45,798 bases of DNA, from assembly GCA_022641375.1 (NCBI GenBank), contig JALCDF010000007.1, positions 1 through 45,798 of the forward strand. Direction: 5' to 3'. Made by a program: the position numbers and the translations under genes. Of the stretch, positions 8,535 through 14,680 are shown piece by piece. Below the pieces are notes generated by a model. It did not search any database and was not told where the DNA came from. It saw nothing but the letters and a program-made list of their open reading frames with translations. The first letter of the stretch is position 1, and each line of letters starts with the position of its first letter. This DNA is from Megasphaera sp. (GTDB lineage: Bacteria > Bacillota > Negativicutes > Veillonellales > Megasphaeraceae).

Positions 8535-8565
8535 TTGGACATACGGACGGATAGTGTCATATAAT
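8535..8565 (+). promoter_or_regulatory. Promoter of queD-queE
   Basis: TTGGAC at 8535-8540 and TATAAT at 8560-8565 with a 19-bp spacer (18 bp if TGGACA is used) would start RNA near 8572, giving a leader of about 78 bases before queD. I could not fit any preQ1 riboswitch class to this leader. Confidence 0.6.
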
Positions 8566-8615
8566 AGGGAATACAAAGAAAAAATCAGCAGGCTGGAAAC
8601 AGACTATTCAGCATA

Positions 8616-8635
8616 GGCAGCGCCGTATTGCTGCC
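8616..8635 (+). promoter_or_regulatory. Leader hairpin directly before the queD ribosome binding site
   Basis: GGCAGC (8616-8621) and GCTGCC (8630-8635) form a perfect six-pair stem with an eight-base loop. AAAGGAG begins two bases later at 8637-8643, followed by the queD ATG at 8650. A stem this close to the Shine-Dalgarno sequence could affect initiation; a regulatory role is only a possibility. Confidence 0.4.
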
Positions 8636-8649
8636 CAAAGGAGAACAAT

Positions 8650-8979
8650 ATGTATACTGTAACGAAGAGACTTGAAATATCGGCCAGCCATCATCTGGAA
8701 TTGGATTATGAAAGCAAATGCCAGAACCTGCACGGCCACAACTGGATCATATATATTACCTGCCAGAGCGAAACCCTGGACCGCAACGGCATGGTCATCG
8801 ATTTCAAATACATTTCGACGCAGGTCAAGGACAAACTGGACCACCAGAATTTGAACGACGTATTGGATTTCAATCCGACGGCGGAAAATATTGCCAAATG
8901 GATCTACGATACCATTCCCAAATGTGTCAGGGTACAGGTGCAGGAAAGCGAAGGGAATGTAGCTGTTTATGAAAAATAA
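8650..8979 (+). CDS. queD: 6-carboxy-5,6,7,8-tetrahydropterin synthase
   Basis: This enzyme of 7-deazaguanine (queuosine precursor) synthesis converts 7,8-dihydroneopterin triphosphate to 6-carboxytetrahydropterin. The 109-residue protein has the normal family length. The zinc ligands are visible as His15 (SASHHLE) and His28/His30 (NLHGHNW). Cys24 is the expected catalytic cysteine (SKCQN), Asp64-His65 lies in KLDHQNLND, and Glu99 is in VQES near the end. It overlaps queE by 11 bases, so the two are translationally coupled. queC and queF are not in the window. A good AAAGGAG site supports the start. Confidence 0.93.
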   Translation: MYTVTKRLEISASHHLELDYESKCQNLHGHNWIIYITCQSETLDRNGMVIDFKYISTQVKDKLDHQNLNDVLDFNPTAENIAKWIYDTIPKCVRVQVQESEGNVAVYEK

Positions 8980-9601
8980 ACTGAAGGTCAATGAAATCTT
9001 TGACAGTATCGACGGCGAAGGAAAACGGACGGGCGAACTGGCGACATTCATCCGGCTGACGGGGTGCAATTTGCGGTGTTCCTATTGCGATACGACCTAT
9101 GCTTTTGACGAAGGAAACGAACGGGATGTGGCAGATATTGCCGGCAGCGTCACGTATCCCAATGTCACGATTACCGGCGGCGAACCGCTTTGTCAGGATA
9201 TACACGGGTTGATCGAGTCCCTGAATGGACATGATATCAATATCGAAACCAACGGCAGTGTGGCTATCGGGCCGTATATGAAGTATGAAAACGTGTTTTT
9301 TACCATCGATTATAAATGCGGCAGCAGCGGCATGTCACAGGCGATGGAAATGAAGAATTTCACGATGTTGCGGCCACGGGATGTGTTAAAATTTGTCGTC
9401 GGCAGCAGGGAGGATTTGCAGGAGGCCCGCAAGGTGACGGAAACGTACCGGCCGGCGTGCGCTGTCTATGTCAGTCCTGTGTGGGGGGAAATAGAACCTG
9501 CCGACATCGTCGATTTCATGAAGGAATATACGCTGACGCAGTGGACCGTACAGGTACAGCTCCATAAGATTATCTGGGATCCCGCGGCCAGAGGAGTCTA
9601 A
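8969..9601 (+). CDS. queE: 7-carboxy-7-deazaguanine synthase, radical SAM
   Basis: This radical SAM enzyme would convert the QueD product to 7-carboxy-7-deazaguanine. The 210-residue protein carries the cluster motif CNLRCSYC (Cys33, Cys37, Cys40) and the SAM-binding TGGEPL at about residues 69-74. The N-terminal VNEIFDSIDGEGKRTGELATFIRLTGC is typical of QueE. It starts inside the 3' end of queD. The stop codon at 9599-9601 coincides with the left edge of the first large repeat, so the next sequence appears to have been joined exactly at the end of this gene. Confidence 0.93.
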   Translation: MKNKLKVNEIFDSIDGEGKRTGELATFIRLTGCNLRCSYCDTTYAFDEGNERDVADIAGSVTYPNVTITGGEPLCQDIHGLIESLNGHDINIETNGSVAIGPYMKYENVFFTIDYKCGSSGMSQAMEMKNFTMLRPRDVLKFVVGSREDLQEARKVTETYRPACAVYVSPVWGEIEPADIVDFMKEYTLTQWTVQVQLHKIIWDPAARGV

Positions 9602-10010
9602 AGGGGGGGCGCTGCCTATCCTTCTGTCCGTTCAGATGGCCCCATCCTATTGTTGCCGCTTTTATCCTCAAAGAAAAGGCGCCCATATCCGTTAGGATAA
9701 GGGCGTGGGTTCGCATCACATGCAAGAATGGGTTTTCTTTTCGGATTCAGCTGGCAACAGTACGGATGGTTCCAAATTCACGGACCGAAGAACAGGCAGC
9801 TTGGGGATGTCAGGTATCTTCGTTCTGCGAAGATAGAGGTGGGCATCATCCTTATTTTGTCCACTCAATGGCTGTAGACAAAGCAGTATTGCGAAGCAAT
9901 ACATGCGTTGTCCGCCAAATGGATGGACAAAACAAAGACGCTGTCCACCAGTAGCAATTGCGGAGGAGAAAGTCAGTTCTTAGTTGTTGGAAGTGAGGTT
10001 CTTGGTTCTT
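9600..10010. repeat. Large structured direct repeat, copy 1
   Basis: About 411 bp recur at 10635-11052 in the same orientation with only about a dozen differences, apart from a 7-bp insertion near the end of copy 2. The unit is rich in stems. An 11-bp stem at 9680-9705 (one mismatch) would act as a terminator on the minus strand, with TTTTCTTT following. TATCTTCG/CGAAGATA lies at 9815-9835. GTATTGC-GAA-GCAATAC lies at 9886-9902, enclosed by TTTTGTCCA (9855-9863) and TGGACAAAA (9924-9932). The open frames in it show no ribosome binding site or family resemblance. Copy 1 lies directly downstream of the minus-strand toxin gene. No transposase gene or terminal target duplication is visible. Confidence 0.9.
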
Positions 10011-10025
10011 GAAAACCTGGAATCG

Positions 10026-10286
10026 TTAATCATGATAATGTTCTTTACACTGGATGATTTCCAGACGGTTTCCGTTAATCCGATACACCAAACGGTCTTT
10101 TTGATTGATGCGTTTACTATGCCAGTCGCCATCCATATAGCGCAGCGGTTCATCTTTGCCTAATCCATCATACCCATTGCGTTGGATGTCTTTTACCAGT
10201 TTGTTTATTTTAGTCAAAGTTTTTTTGTCGTTGCTCTGATACCTGATGTAGTCCTGCCATGCTTCTTCATCCCAACAAATAATCAT
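10026..10286 (-). CDS. yoeB: YoeB/Txe-family toxin (ribosome-dependent mRNA endonuclease)
   Basis: This 86-residue toxin aligns without gaps at the known active-site positions of E. coli YoeB: Glu46 (KDEPLRY), Arg65 (QKDRLVY) and His83 (CKEHYHD). Toxins of this family bind the ribosomal A site and cleave mRNA. The gene overlaps the upstream antitoxin by four bases (ATGA), the usual arrangement. The whole pair is bracketed by the two ~410-bp direct repeats. All catalytic residues are intact, so the toxin is probably active. Confidence 0.93.
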   Translation of the reverse strand: MIICWDEEAWQDYIRYQSNDKKTLTKINKLVKDIQRNGYDGLGKDEPLRYMDGDWHSKRINQKDRLVYRINGNRLEIIQCKEHYHD

Positions 10287-10549
10287 TTGTCTTCCTCAAT
10301 CAGGGAATGTGTAATATAGTTTCCGGAATCCATACGTTTTGCTGCCGCTTTTAAATGGTGCATGTTTTCATCGCTGTAGAAATGATCTCCTGCAGTTACA
10401 CGGAATGGGATAGCCCGATCTGCTACCAGACGTTTTGTAAAAATCGTAATGGCAGCTGACATCGTCAGTCCCATGTCGTTACATATTTCTTCAGCTTGTC
10501 GTTTCAGGTCAGCATCTATACGGATTGTCATCGTTGTATTTGTTGCCAT
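10283..10549 (-). CDS. RelB/DinJ-family antitoxin
   Basis: This 88-residue antitoxin has a ribbon-helix-helix DNA-binding N-terminus (TMTIRIDADLKRQAEEICNDMGLTMSAAITIFTKRLV) and a C-terminal part that should wrap the toxin. The ATG at 10549 was chosen because AAAGGACG lies upstream; the frame could also open at 10567. A TATAAT element lies about 15-20 bp upstream on the minus strand, in a region the antitoxin may also bind. DinJ-type antitoxins are best known with YafQ-like toxins and YoeB with YefM, so the pair is a mixed combination, though such mixes occur in Firmicutes. Confidence 0.9.
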   Translation of the reverse strand: MATNTTMTIRIDADLKRQAEEICNDMGLTMSAAITIFTKRLVADRAIPFRVTAGDHFYSDENMHHLKAAAKRMDSGNYITHSLIEEDK

Positions 10550-10634
10550 GATATCACGTCCTTTCAATTATATCATAATACGTTGTCATAACATTGTAAA
10601 TATATGATACAAACAATGACATATATATTGCGAA

Positions 10635-11052
10635 TAAGGGGGGCGCTGCCTATCCTTCTGTCCGTTCAGATGGCCCCATCCTATTGTTGCCGCTTTCGTC
10701 CTCAAAGAAAAGACGCCCATATCCGTTAGGATAAGGGCGTGGGTTCGCATCACATGGCAAGAATGGGTTTTCTTTTCGGATTCAGCTGGCAACAGGACGG
10801 ATGGTTCCAAATTCACGGACCGAAGAACAGGCCGCTTGGGGATGTCAGGTATCTTCGTTCTGCGAAGATAGAGGTGGGCATCATCCTTATTTTGTCCACT
10901 CAATGGCTGTAGACAAAGCAGTATTGCGATGCAATACATGCGTTGTCCGCCAAATGGATGGACAAAACAAGGACGCTGTCCACCAGTAGCAATTGCGGAG
11001 GAGAAAGTCAGTTCTTAGTTGTTAGTTGTTGGAAGTGCGGTTCTTGGTTCTT
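10635..11052. repeat. Large structured direct repeat, copy 2
   Basis: This second copy of the 9600-10010 unit has the same orientation and starts 1035 bp after the first. It keeps every stem seen in copy 1; in the GTATTGC/GCAATAC hairpin only the three-base loop differs (GAT instead of GAA). It ends in the same TTCTTAGTTGTT...GTTCTTGGTTCTT tail, with one extra AGTTGTT repeat. It lies downstream of the minus-strand abi gene and upstream of the antitoxin promoter. Confidence 0.9.
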
Positions 11053-11068
11053 AAAAGAAGAAACTAAT

Positions 11069-11155
11069 TTTTTAAGAACCGCGCCTATAAGAACCAACAA
11101 CGAATATTTTTTAACAACCGCCTTTCAAAGAACCAATAATCAACAACGGATTTTA
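11069..11155. repeat. Degenerate ~40-45-bp repeat units, left array (2 units)
   Basis: Two adjacent units each begin with a T run, then AA[CG]AACCGC, a variable core and CAACAACG. The first starts near 11071 and the second near 11107. Related units occur at 12455-12565 on the other side of the abi gene in the same orientation. The upstream GTTCTTGG... tail is roughly complementary to the AAGAACC/AACAACC motifs, so a hairpin between them is possible. Units are too degenerate and too few for a CRISPR array. Confidence 0.7.
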
Positions 11156-11235
11156 TTACATTACATGAGAATACCTGTATGGGGAAGCGACATGTAGGAA
11201 ATGATAATTTTAAATGCTGCCATCAATTTTATGTA

Positions 11236-11267
11236 TAAAAAAAGAACCCGACGCATCAGGTTCTTTT
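11236..11267 (-). terminator. Intrinsic terminator downstream of the abi gene
   Basis: Read on the minus strand, AAAGAACC and GGTTCTTT form a stem around a ten-base loop and are followed by seven T residues. It lies about 85 bp past the abi stop codon. Confidence 0.85.
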
Positions 11268-11350
11268 AGAGCTTGGTCCGAAGACGGCAGCTACTTTCTT
11301 CAATCTCATTATAACAAATGGGATGTAATATAGCAATAGTCAAATATCGA

Positions 11351-12322
11351 TTAGGAATTAGTGAGAAAGGTTCTGAGTGTATTCATATTATTTAGTGTTC
11401 CGGAGCCAAGTATTTGATTCCATACTGGGGAAGGAATCTGAGTTCTTAATATGTCTTTACTAGTATTGTAACTTGTGAGCAGTTGTTTGCATTCTGTTTT
11501 TGTTACTTGCATTTTTCGTAAGACATACGCAATTAAAATAATGTAGGCATCAATGTATTGAAAATCAATATTTTTTACAGAGGTTTCGTTTTGTAAAAGG
11601 CGAATCAGTCGTGAGCTGATTTTATTTGAACGGAAACGAGCATCAAAAATAACATTATTATGGGCGATTGCATTGCGAAGGTCTTTTATCGTAAAGATGA
11701 TATCTTTAGTTAGTTCTCCATCTGAATCCCAATTAGAAGGGAGATGCAACAATTTAGATGTATATAATTTCACATCCTGATTACAGCACCAGAAGAATGT
11801 ACCAAAATCGCCTAATGTCATAGATTCAAAAATAGCCCAGATGGGGACTTCCCGGTCATTGTTAAAAAAGTGGTTTACAATTTGATTATGCTGTCCGTAA
11901 TCACGTTTGAGCGTGTTGTTAATGGATCCCCTCAGAGTCATGCGTTTGGTAAAAAAACGTTTATAAGCATCGCTGCCGGGAGTAAATGTTTTATAATATG
12001 TAAGTGAATGATTGAAAATCGTGTTGAGATTTTCCGAATGACTATTAGCCAGGACTGCTTCAATCACGTAACTTTTTAATGCCGTTTCAATGAACATTAC
12101 CCGGGAATACAGTAATGCTTTTAACTGCATGTCAAAATTATTGATTGCCAGCAATTCATCAAAAGTCGTAAATGGAATTTTTCGTTTCGGGGAGCGGATA
12201 AAGCGATATCCCTTATAACCGTGATAGTATCCCATATTTCTTAGGGCATGAGCCTGCGTGCTTTTAATTGATATGTGATGTTTTTTGCGTAGATAAAGCA
12301 TCATTTGTCTGATAGTAAGCAT
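11351..12322 (-). CDS. Abi_2 / AbiD-AbiF family abortive-infection protein with HEPN motif
   Basis: This 323-residue protein shows the Abi_2 family landmarks. The N-terminal region reads ALRNMGYYHGYKGYRF. The middle motif VPIWAIFESMTLGDFGTFF is at about residues 159-177. The segment DLRNAIAHNNVIFDAR contains Arg216-Asn-Ala-Ile-Ala-His221, the Rx4H motif of HEPN RNases. Family members stop phage infection, presumably by cutting RNA in the infected cell. AAGGAG lies nine bases before the ATG and a TATAAT element is at 12355-12350. The gene is clearly more AT rich than the housekeeping genes around it and is flanked by degenerate repeats on both sides, so horizontal acquisition is likely. Confidence 0.85.
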   Translation of the reverse strand: MLTIRQMMLYLRKKHHISIKSTQAHALRNMGYYHGYKGYRFIRSPKRKIPFTTFDELLAINNFDMQLKALLYSRVMFIETALKSYVIEAVLANSHSENLNTIFNHSLTYYKTFTPGSDAYKRFFTKRMTLRGSINNTLKRDYGQHNQIVNHFFNNDREVPIWAIFESMTLGDFGTFFWCCNQDVKLYTSKLLHLPSNWDSDGELTKDIIFTIKDLRNAIAHNNVIFDARFRSNKISSRLIRLLQNETSVKNIDFQYIDAYIILIAYVLRKMQVTKTECKQLLTSYNTSKDILRTQIPSPVWNQILGSGTLNNMNTLRTFLTNS

Positions 12323-12401
12323 TTGATCCGACTCCTTTTGTTTTTGTTTATTATAGCATTCATATAATTTCTTGGATAGGTGAGAGGGGGAGAAGCTGTG
12401 A

Positions 12402-12570
12402 GCAGTTGTTAGTTGTTGAGAAGTGCGGTTCTTGGTTGTTAGAAAAGCGAAACAATTTTTTTAACAACCGCCTTTTCAAGAACTAACAACCAACAACGAA
12501 TATTTTTTAACAACCGCTCCTATAAGAACGAACAACCAACAACGAACGCTTTTTTTAACAACGAACAACC
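12402..12570. repeat. Degenerate ~40-48-bp repeat units, right array, with copy of the large repeat's tail
   Basis: The stretch opens with AGTTGTTAGTTGTTG..AAGTGCGGTTCTTGG, matching the last ~45 bp of both large repeats. It continues with units beginning near 12455 and 12502 and a short third near 12550. Each unit starts with T6-7, AACAACCGC and ends in CCAACAACGAA. Unit content parallels the array at 11069-11155, so the abi gene sits between two same-orientation arrays. It lies upstream of the abi promoter and of the ars operon promoter. Confidence 0.75.
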
Positions 12571-12601
12571 CAATTCCCGGTCAGCCATATAAAACAATAC
12601 A

Positions 12602-12644
12602 TTGACAATTATCTATATGATAATGTATACTATGTCATATAGAT
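12602..12644 (+). promoter_or_regulatory. Promoter and ArsR-type operator of the arsR-permease-thioredoxin operon
   Basis: TTGACA (12602-12607) and TATACT (12626-12631) are 18 bp apart. The perfect ten-base inverted arms ATCTATATGA (12611-12620) and TCATATAGAT (12635-12644) flank the -10 element. An inverted repeat of this shape over the core promoter is the standard operator for ArsR/SmtB repressors, one of which is the first gene downstream. Confidence 0.88.
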
Positions 12645-12667
12645 GACTATCAATGGGAGATGATGAT

Positions 12668-12967
12668 ATGGATGAAAATAAGGTAGCGCTTATATGCAAG
12701 GCATTGGGAGACCCCAACAGATTGAAGATTGTTCAGATGTTATCGAGCGGTGAGATGTGTGCTTGTAATTTGTTAGAGGCATTTAAGATTACGCAGCCGA
12801 CATTATCACACCATATGAAGATATTATGTGAGTGTGGGTTAGTACATACGCGAAAAGAAGGCAAGTGGAGCCATTATTCATTGAATTGTGAAACCTTTCA
12901 AGAGTACAAGGCATTTATTTCATCCCTGACTTGCTGCAAAAAGGAAGGCAGGTGTGATTGCAAATGA
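12668..12967 (+). CDS. arsR: ArsR/SmtB-family metalloregulator
   Basis: This 99-residue winged-helix repressor should leave its operator when a thiophilic metal(loid) binds. The helix-turn-helix is ITQPTLSHHMKILCECGLV. The arsenic-binding cysteines correspond to Cys31 and Cys33 in GEMCACNLLEAF, the place of the classic ELCVCDL motif. An additional cysteine cluster closes the protein (TCCKKEGRCDCK: Cys89, 90, 96, 98), which could form a second metal site. ATG 12668 was chosen because GGGAG lies eight bases upstream. The stop overlaps the start of the permease gene (ATGA). Confidence 0.9.
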   Translation: MDENKVALICKALGDPNRLKIVQMLSSGEMCACNLLEAFKITQPTLSHHMKILCECGLVHTRKEGKWSHYSLNCETFQEYKAFISSLTCCKKEGRCDCK

Positions 12968-13962
12968 TTTGGAATTTTATTCAGGATCAGGTCTTGGGAA
13001 TGAAATGGCTGGATTCCCTGGTAGAGTCCGGTCTGACTGCGGCAGGTCTCGATGTATCGGAGCGATTGGGGGGCAGCATACAGTTTTTTGTATATGATGT
13101 ACTGAAAATCACGATTCTGTTATGTGTCTTGATTTTCCTCATCAGTTATATCCAAAGCTATTTTCCTCCCGAAAGGAGTAAAAAAATCATCGGGAGATTC
13201 CATGGCATCGGAGCCAATTGTATGGGCGCGTTATTAGGGACGGTGACGCCATTCTGTTCTTGTTCGTCCATTCCGTTATTCATTGGGTTTACGAGTGCGG
13301 GTCTGCCGTTGGGGGTCACTTTTTCGTTCCTGATTTCGTCGCCGATGGTAGATATCGGCAGCCTGGTCCTCCTCATGAGCATTTTTGGAACCAAAGTGGC
13401 GGTGATATACGTTACGGTCGGTCTTTTTATAGCGGTCATCGGCGGGACGATCATTGAGAAAATGCACATGGAAAAGCATGTGGAGAGTTTCATTTACAGT
13501 GGCCAAAATATTGATATTGAGTTGAGCGATTTGACGCAGCAAGACCGGGTTACGTATGCAACGGATCAGATGATTTCCACCTTTAAAAAGGTGTTTCCGT
13601 ATATTCTGGCAGGTGTCAGTATTGGAGCCGTGATTCATAATTGGATACCGGAAGAATGGATTGAGCTGGTCCTGGGAGATAACAATCCGTTTGGGGTCAT
13701 ACTGGCAACGCTTGTCGGGGTTCCGATGTATGCAGATATTTTTGGCTCTATTCCTATTGCAGAAGCATTGCTTAGTAAAGGAGCTCTTTTGGGGGTCGTG
13801 TTATCTTTCATGATGGCGGTGACAACGTTGTCGCTTCCTTCGCTTATCATGCTCCGTAAAGCTGTGAAACCGAAGTTGTTGGCATTGTTTATGGGTATCT
13901 GTACAGTGGGAATCATTGCGGTCGGATATTTCTTTAATTTGATACAGCCGTTTATTATATGA
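12964..13962 (+). CDS. arsP: ArsP/YraQ-type permease (PF03773 family)
   Basis: This 332-residue membrane protein has about eight to ten membrane segments. The signature TPFCSCSSIPLF (Cys98, Cys100) is typical of the ArsP/YraQ permease family, whose characterised members export trivalent organoarsenicals such as methylarsenite. The arsR gene upstream and the thioredoxin-like gene downstream support a role in metal(loid) efflux, but other substrates are possible within this family. The ATG overlaps the arsR stop by four bases; a TTG at 12958 is an alternative start. Confidence 0.8.
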   Translation: MIWNFIQDQVLGMKWLDSLVESGLTAAGLDVSERLGGSIQFFVYDVLKITILLCVLIFLISYIQSYFPPERSKKIIGRFHGIGANCMGALLGTVTPFCSCSSIPLFIGFTSAGLPLGVTFSFLISSPMVDIGSLVLLMSIFGTKVAVIYVTVGLFIAVIGGTIIEKMHMEKHVESFIYSGQNIDIELSDLTQQDRVTYATDQMISTFKKVFPYILAGVSIGAVIHNWIPEEWIELVLGDNNPFGVILATLVGVPMYADIFGSIPIAEALLSKGALLGVVLSFMMAVTTLSLPSLIMLRKAVKPKLLALFMGICTVGIIAVGYFFNLIQPFII

Positions 13963-13979
13963 GTTAGGGAGGAATCATC

Positions 13980-14363
13980 ATGTCATTATTTGGAAGAAGA
14001 AAAGGGAAAAAAACTGAAATGAATGTGCCCACTTGTGCATGCGGGTATGCAAGTACGGAAGGGAAAGCAGAAGCAACTGATACCGGTGCGGCATGTTGTC
14101 CGGAAGCCGAAGGGAAAATCTGCTGTGTTAAAGTTCTTGGAGCAGGTTGTGAAAGTTGTCAGGCCTTATTTGAAAACACCAAAGAGGCTGTCAGGAAACT
14201 GAATTTGTCTGTTGATGTCGAATATGTGACAGACATGCAGGAAGTGATGAAGTATGGCGTAATGAGTCTGCCGGCACTCGTCGTGAACGAAAAAGTCGTA
14301 GCCATGGGAAAGGTATATAAGGCGGCCGATGTAGAAAAAATTTTGCATAAATTGGAAGTTTAA
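13980..14363 (+). CDS. Thioredoxin-like small redox protein with Cys-rich N-terminus
   Basis: This 127-residue protein resembles the short 'redox-active disulfide protein' thioredoxins found beside ArsP/YraQ permeases. The active site is GAGCESCQ (Cys57, Cys60) and the cis-proline region is SLPALVV. The 45-residue extension before the fold carries further cysteines at 19, 21, 39 and 40, with a pair at 48-49 at the start of the fold. This suggests metal(loid) binding or delivery to the permease. There is no signal peptide, so it should act in the cytoplasm. It is the last gene of the operon, with GGGAGG before the start. Confidence 0.82.
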   Translation: MSLFGRRKGKKTEMNVPTCACGYASTEGKAEATDTGAACCPEAEGKICCVKVLGAGCESCQALFENTKEAVRKLNLSVDVEYVTDMQEVMKYGVMSLPALVVNEKVVAMGKVYKAADVEKILHKLEV

Positions 14364-14408
14364 TTAGTTATTCGTTGTTGGCGCTTACCCCATTTCCCCC
14401 AAAAATTC

Positions 14409-14437
14409 TTGACAACTGTATCTGATTCGGGTATACT
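14409..14437 (+). promoter_or_regulatory. Promoter of tRNA-Val
   Basis: TTGACA (14409-14414) and TATACT (14432-14437) with a 17-bp spacer lie just upstream of the tRNA gene. Confidence 0.85.
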
Positions 14438-14450
14438 TAGGAAGTCCCAT

Positions 14451-14527
14451 GGGGGTATAGCTCAGTTGGTTAGAGCGTCACGTTGACATCGTGAAGGTCA
14501 GTGGTTCGAATCCACTTATTCCCACCA
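14451..14527 (+). tRNA. tRNA-Val (anticodon GAC)
   Basis: The 77 bases fold into a full cloverleaf: acceptor GGGGGTA/TATTCCC, D-arm GCTC/GAGC, anticodon stem TCACG/CGTGA with loop TTGACAT (anticodon GAC), T-arm AGTGG/CCACT with loop TTCGAAT, and an encoded CCA end. It stands alone between its own promoter and terminator. Confidence 0.95.
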
Positions 14528-14537
14528 TAGTCGAAAT

Positions 14538-14585
14538 AAAAAGGCTGACGCATGAAGTGTTTTACTTCGGCGGCAGCCTTTTTTG
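14538..14585 (+). terminator. Intrinsic terminator after tRNA-Val
   Basis: AAAAAGGCTG and CAGCCTTTTTT form the base of the hairpin, with an inner GAAGT/ACTTC stem, and a T run follows. Confidence 0.88.
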
Positions 14586-14680
14586 TACTGGTTTCGGGAA
14601 CAGGAGGCTTCGACAGGGGTGGTTCCGGTCTTCCCGGAGATTTCATATTTTATGCGTATACACAGTAAAGGAAGATGGCT

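Noticed and set aside
8413-8616. 67-codon open frame upstream of queD
   Set aside because: It runs through both divergent promoters. A shorter version from 8490 has a purine-rich upstream sequence but no recognisable protein features, and it ends before the leader hairpin.
8572-8649. preQ1 riboswitch in the queD leader
   Set aside because: I could not match the conserved loop and A-rich tail of preQ1-I, or the other classes, to this sequence.
9716-10939. Open frames of 62-117 codons inside the two large repeats
   Set aside because: They have no ribosome binding site, their length changes between copies because of small differences, and they run through the stem-loops. The conserved property seems to be structure rather than protein.
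11069-12570. CRISPR-like array around the abi gene
   Set aside because: The repeat units are degenerate, lie head to tail without unique spacers, and number only two or three per side. No cas gene is present.
14451-14527. tRNA-Val as the attachment site of the 9600-14400 island
   Set aside because: The accessory genes lie on the 5' side of the tRNA behind its own promoter. No copy of the tRNA 3' end is seen at the far edge, and no integrase is present.
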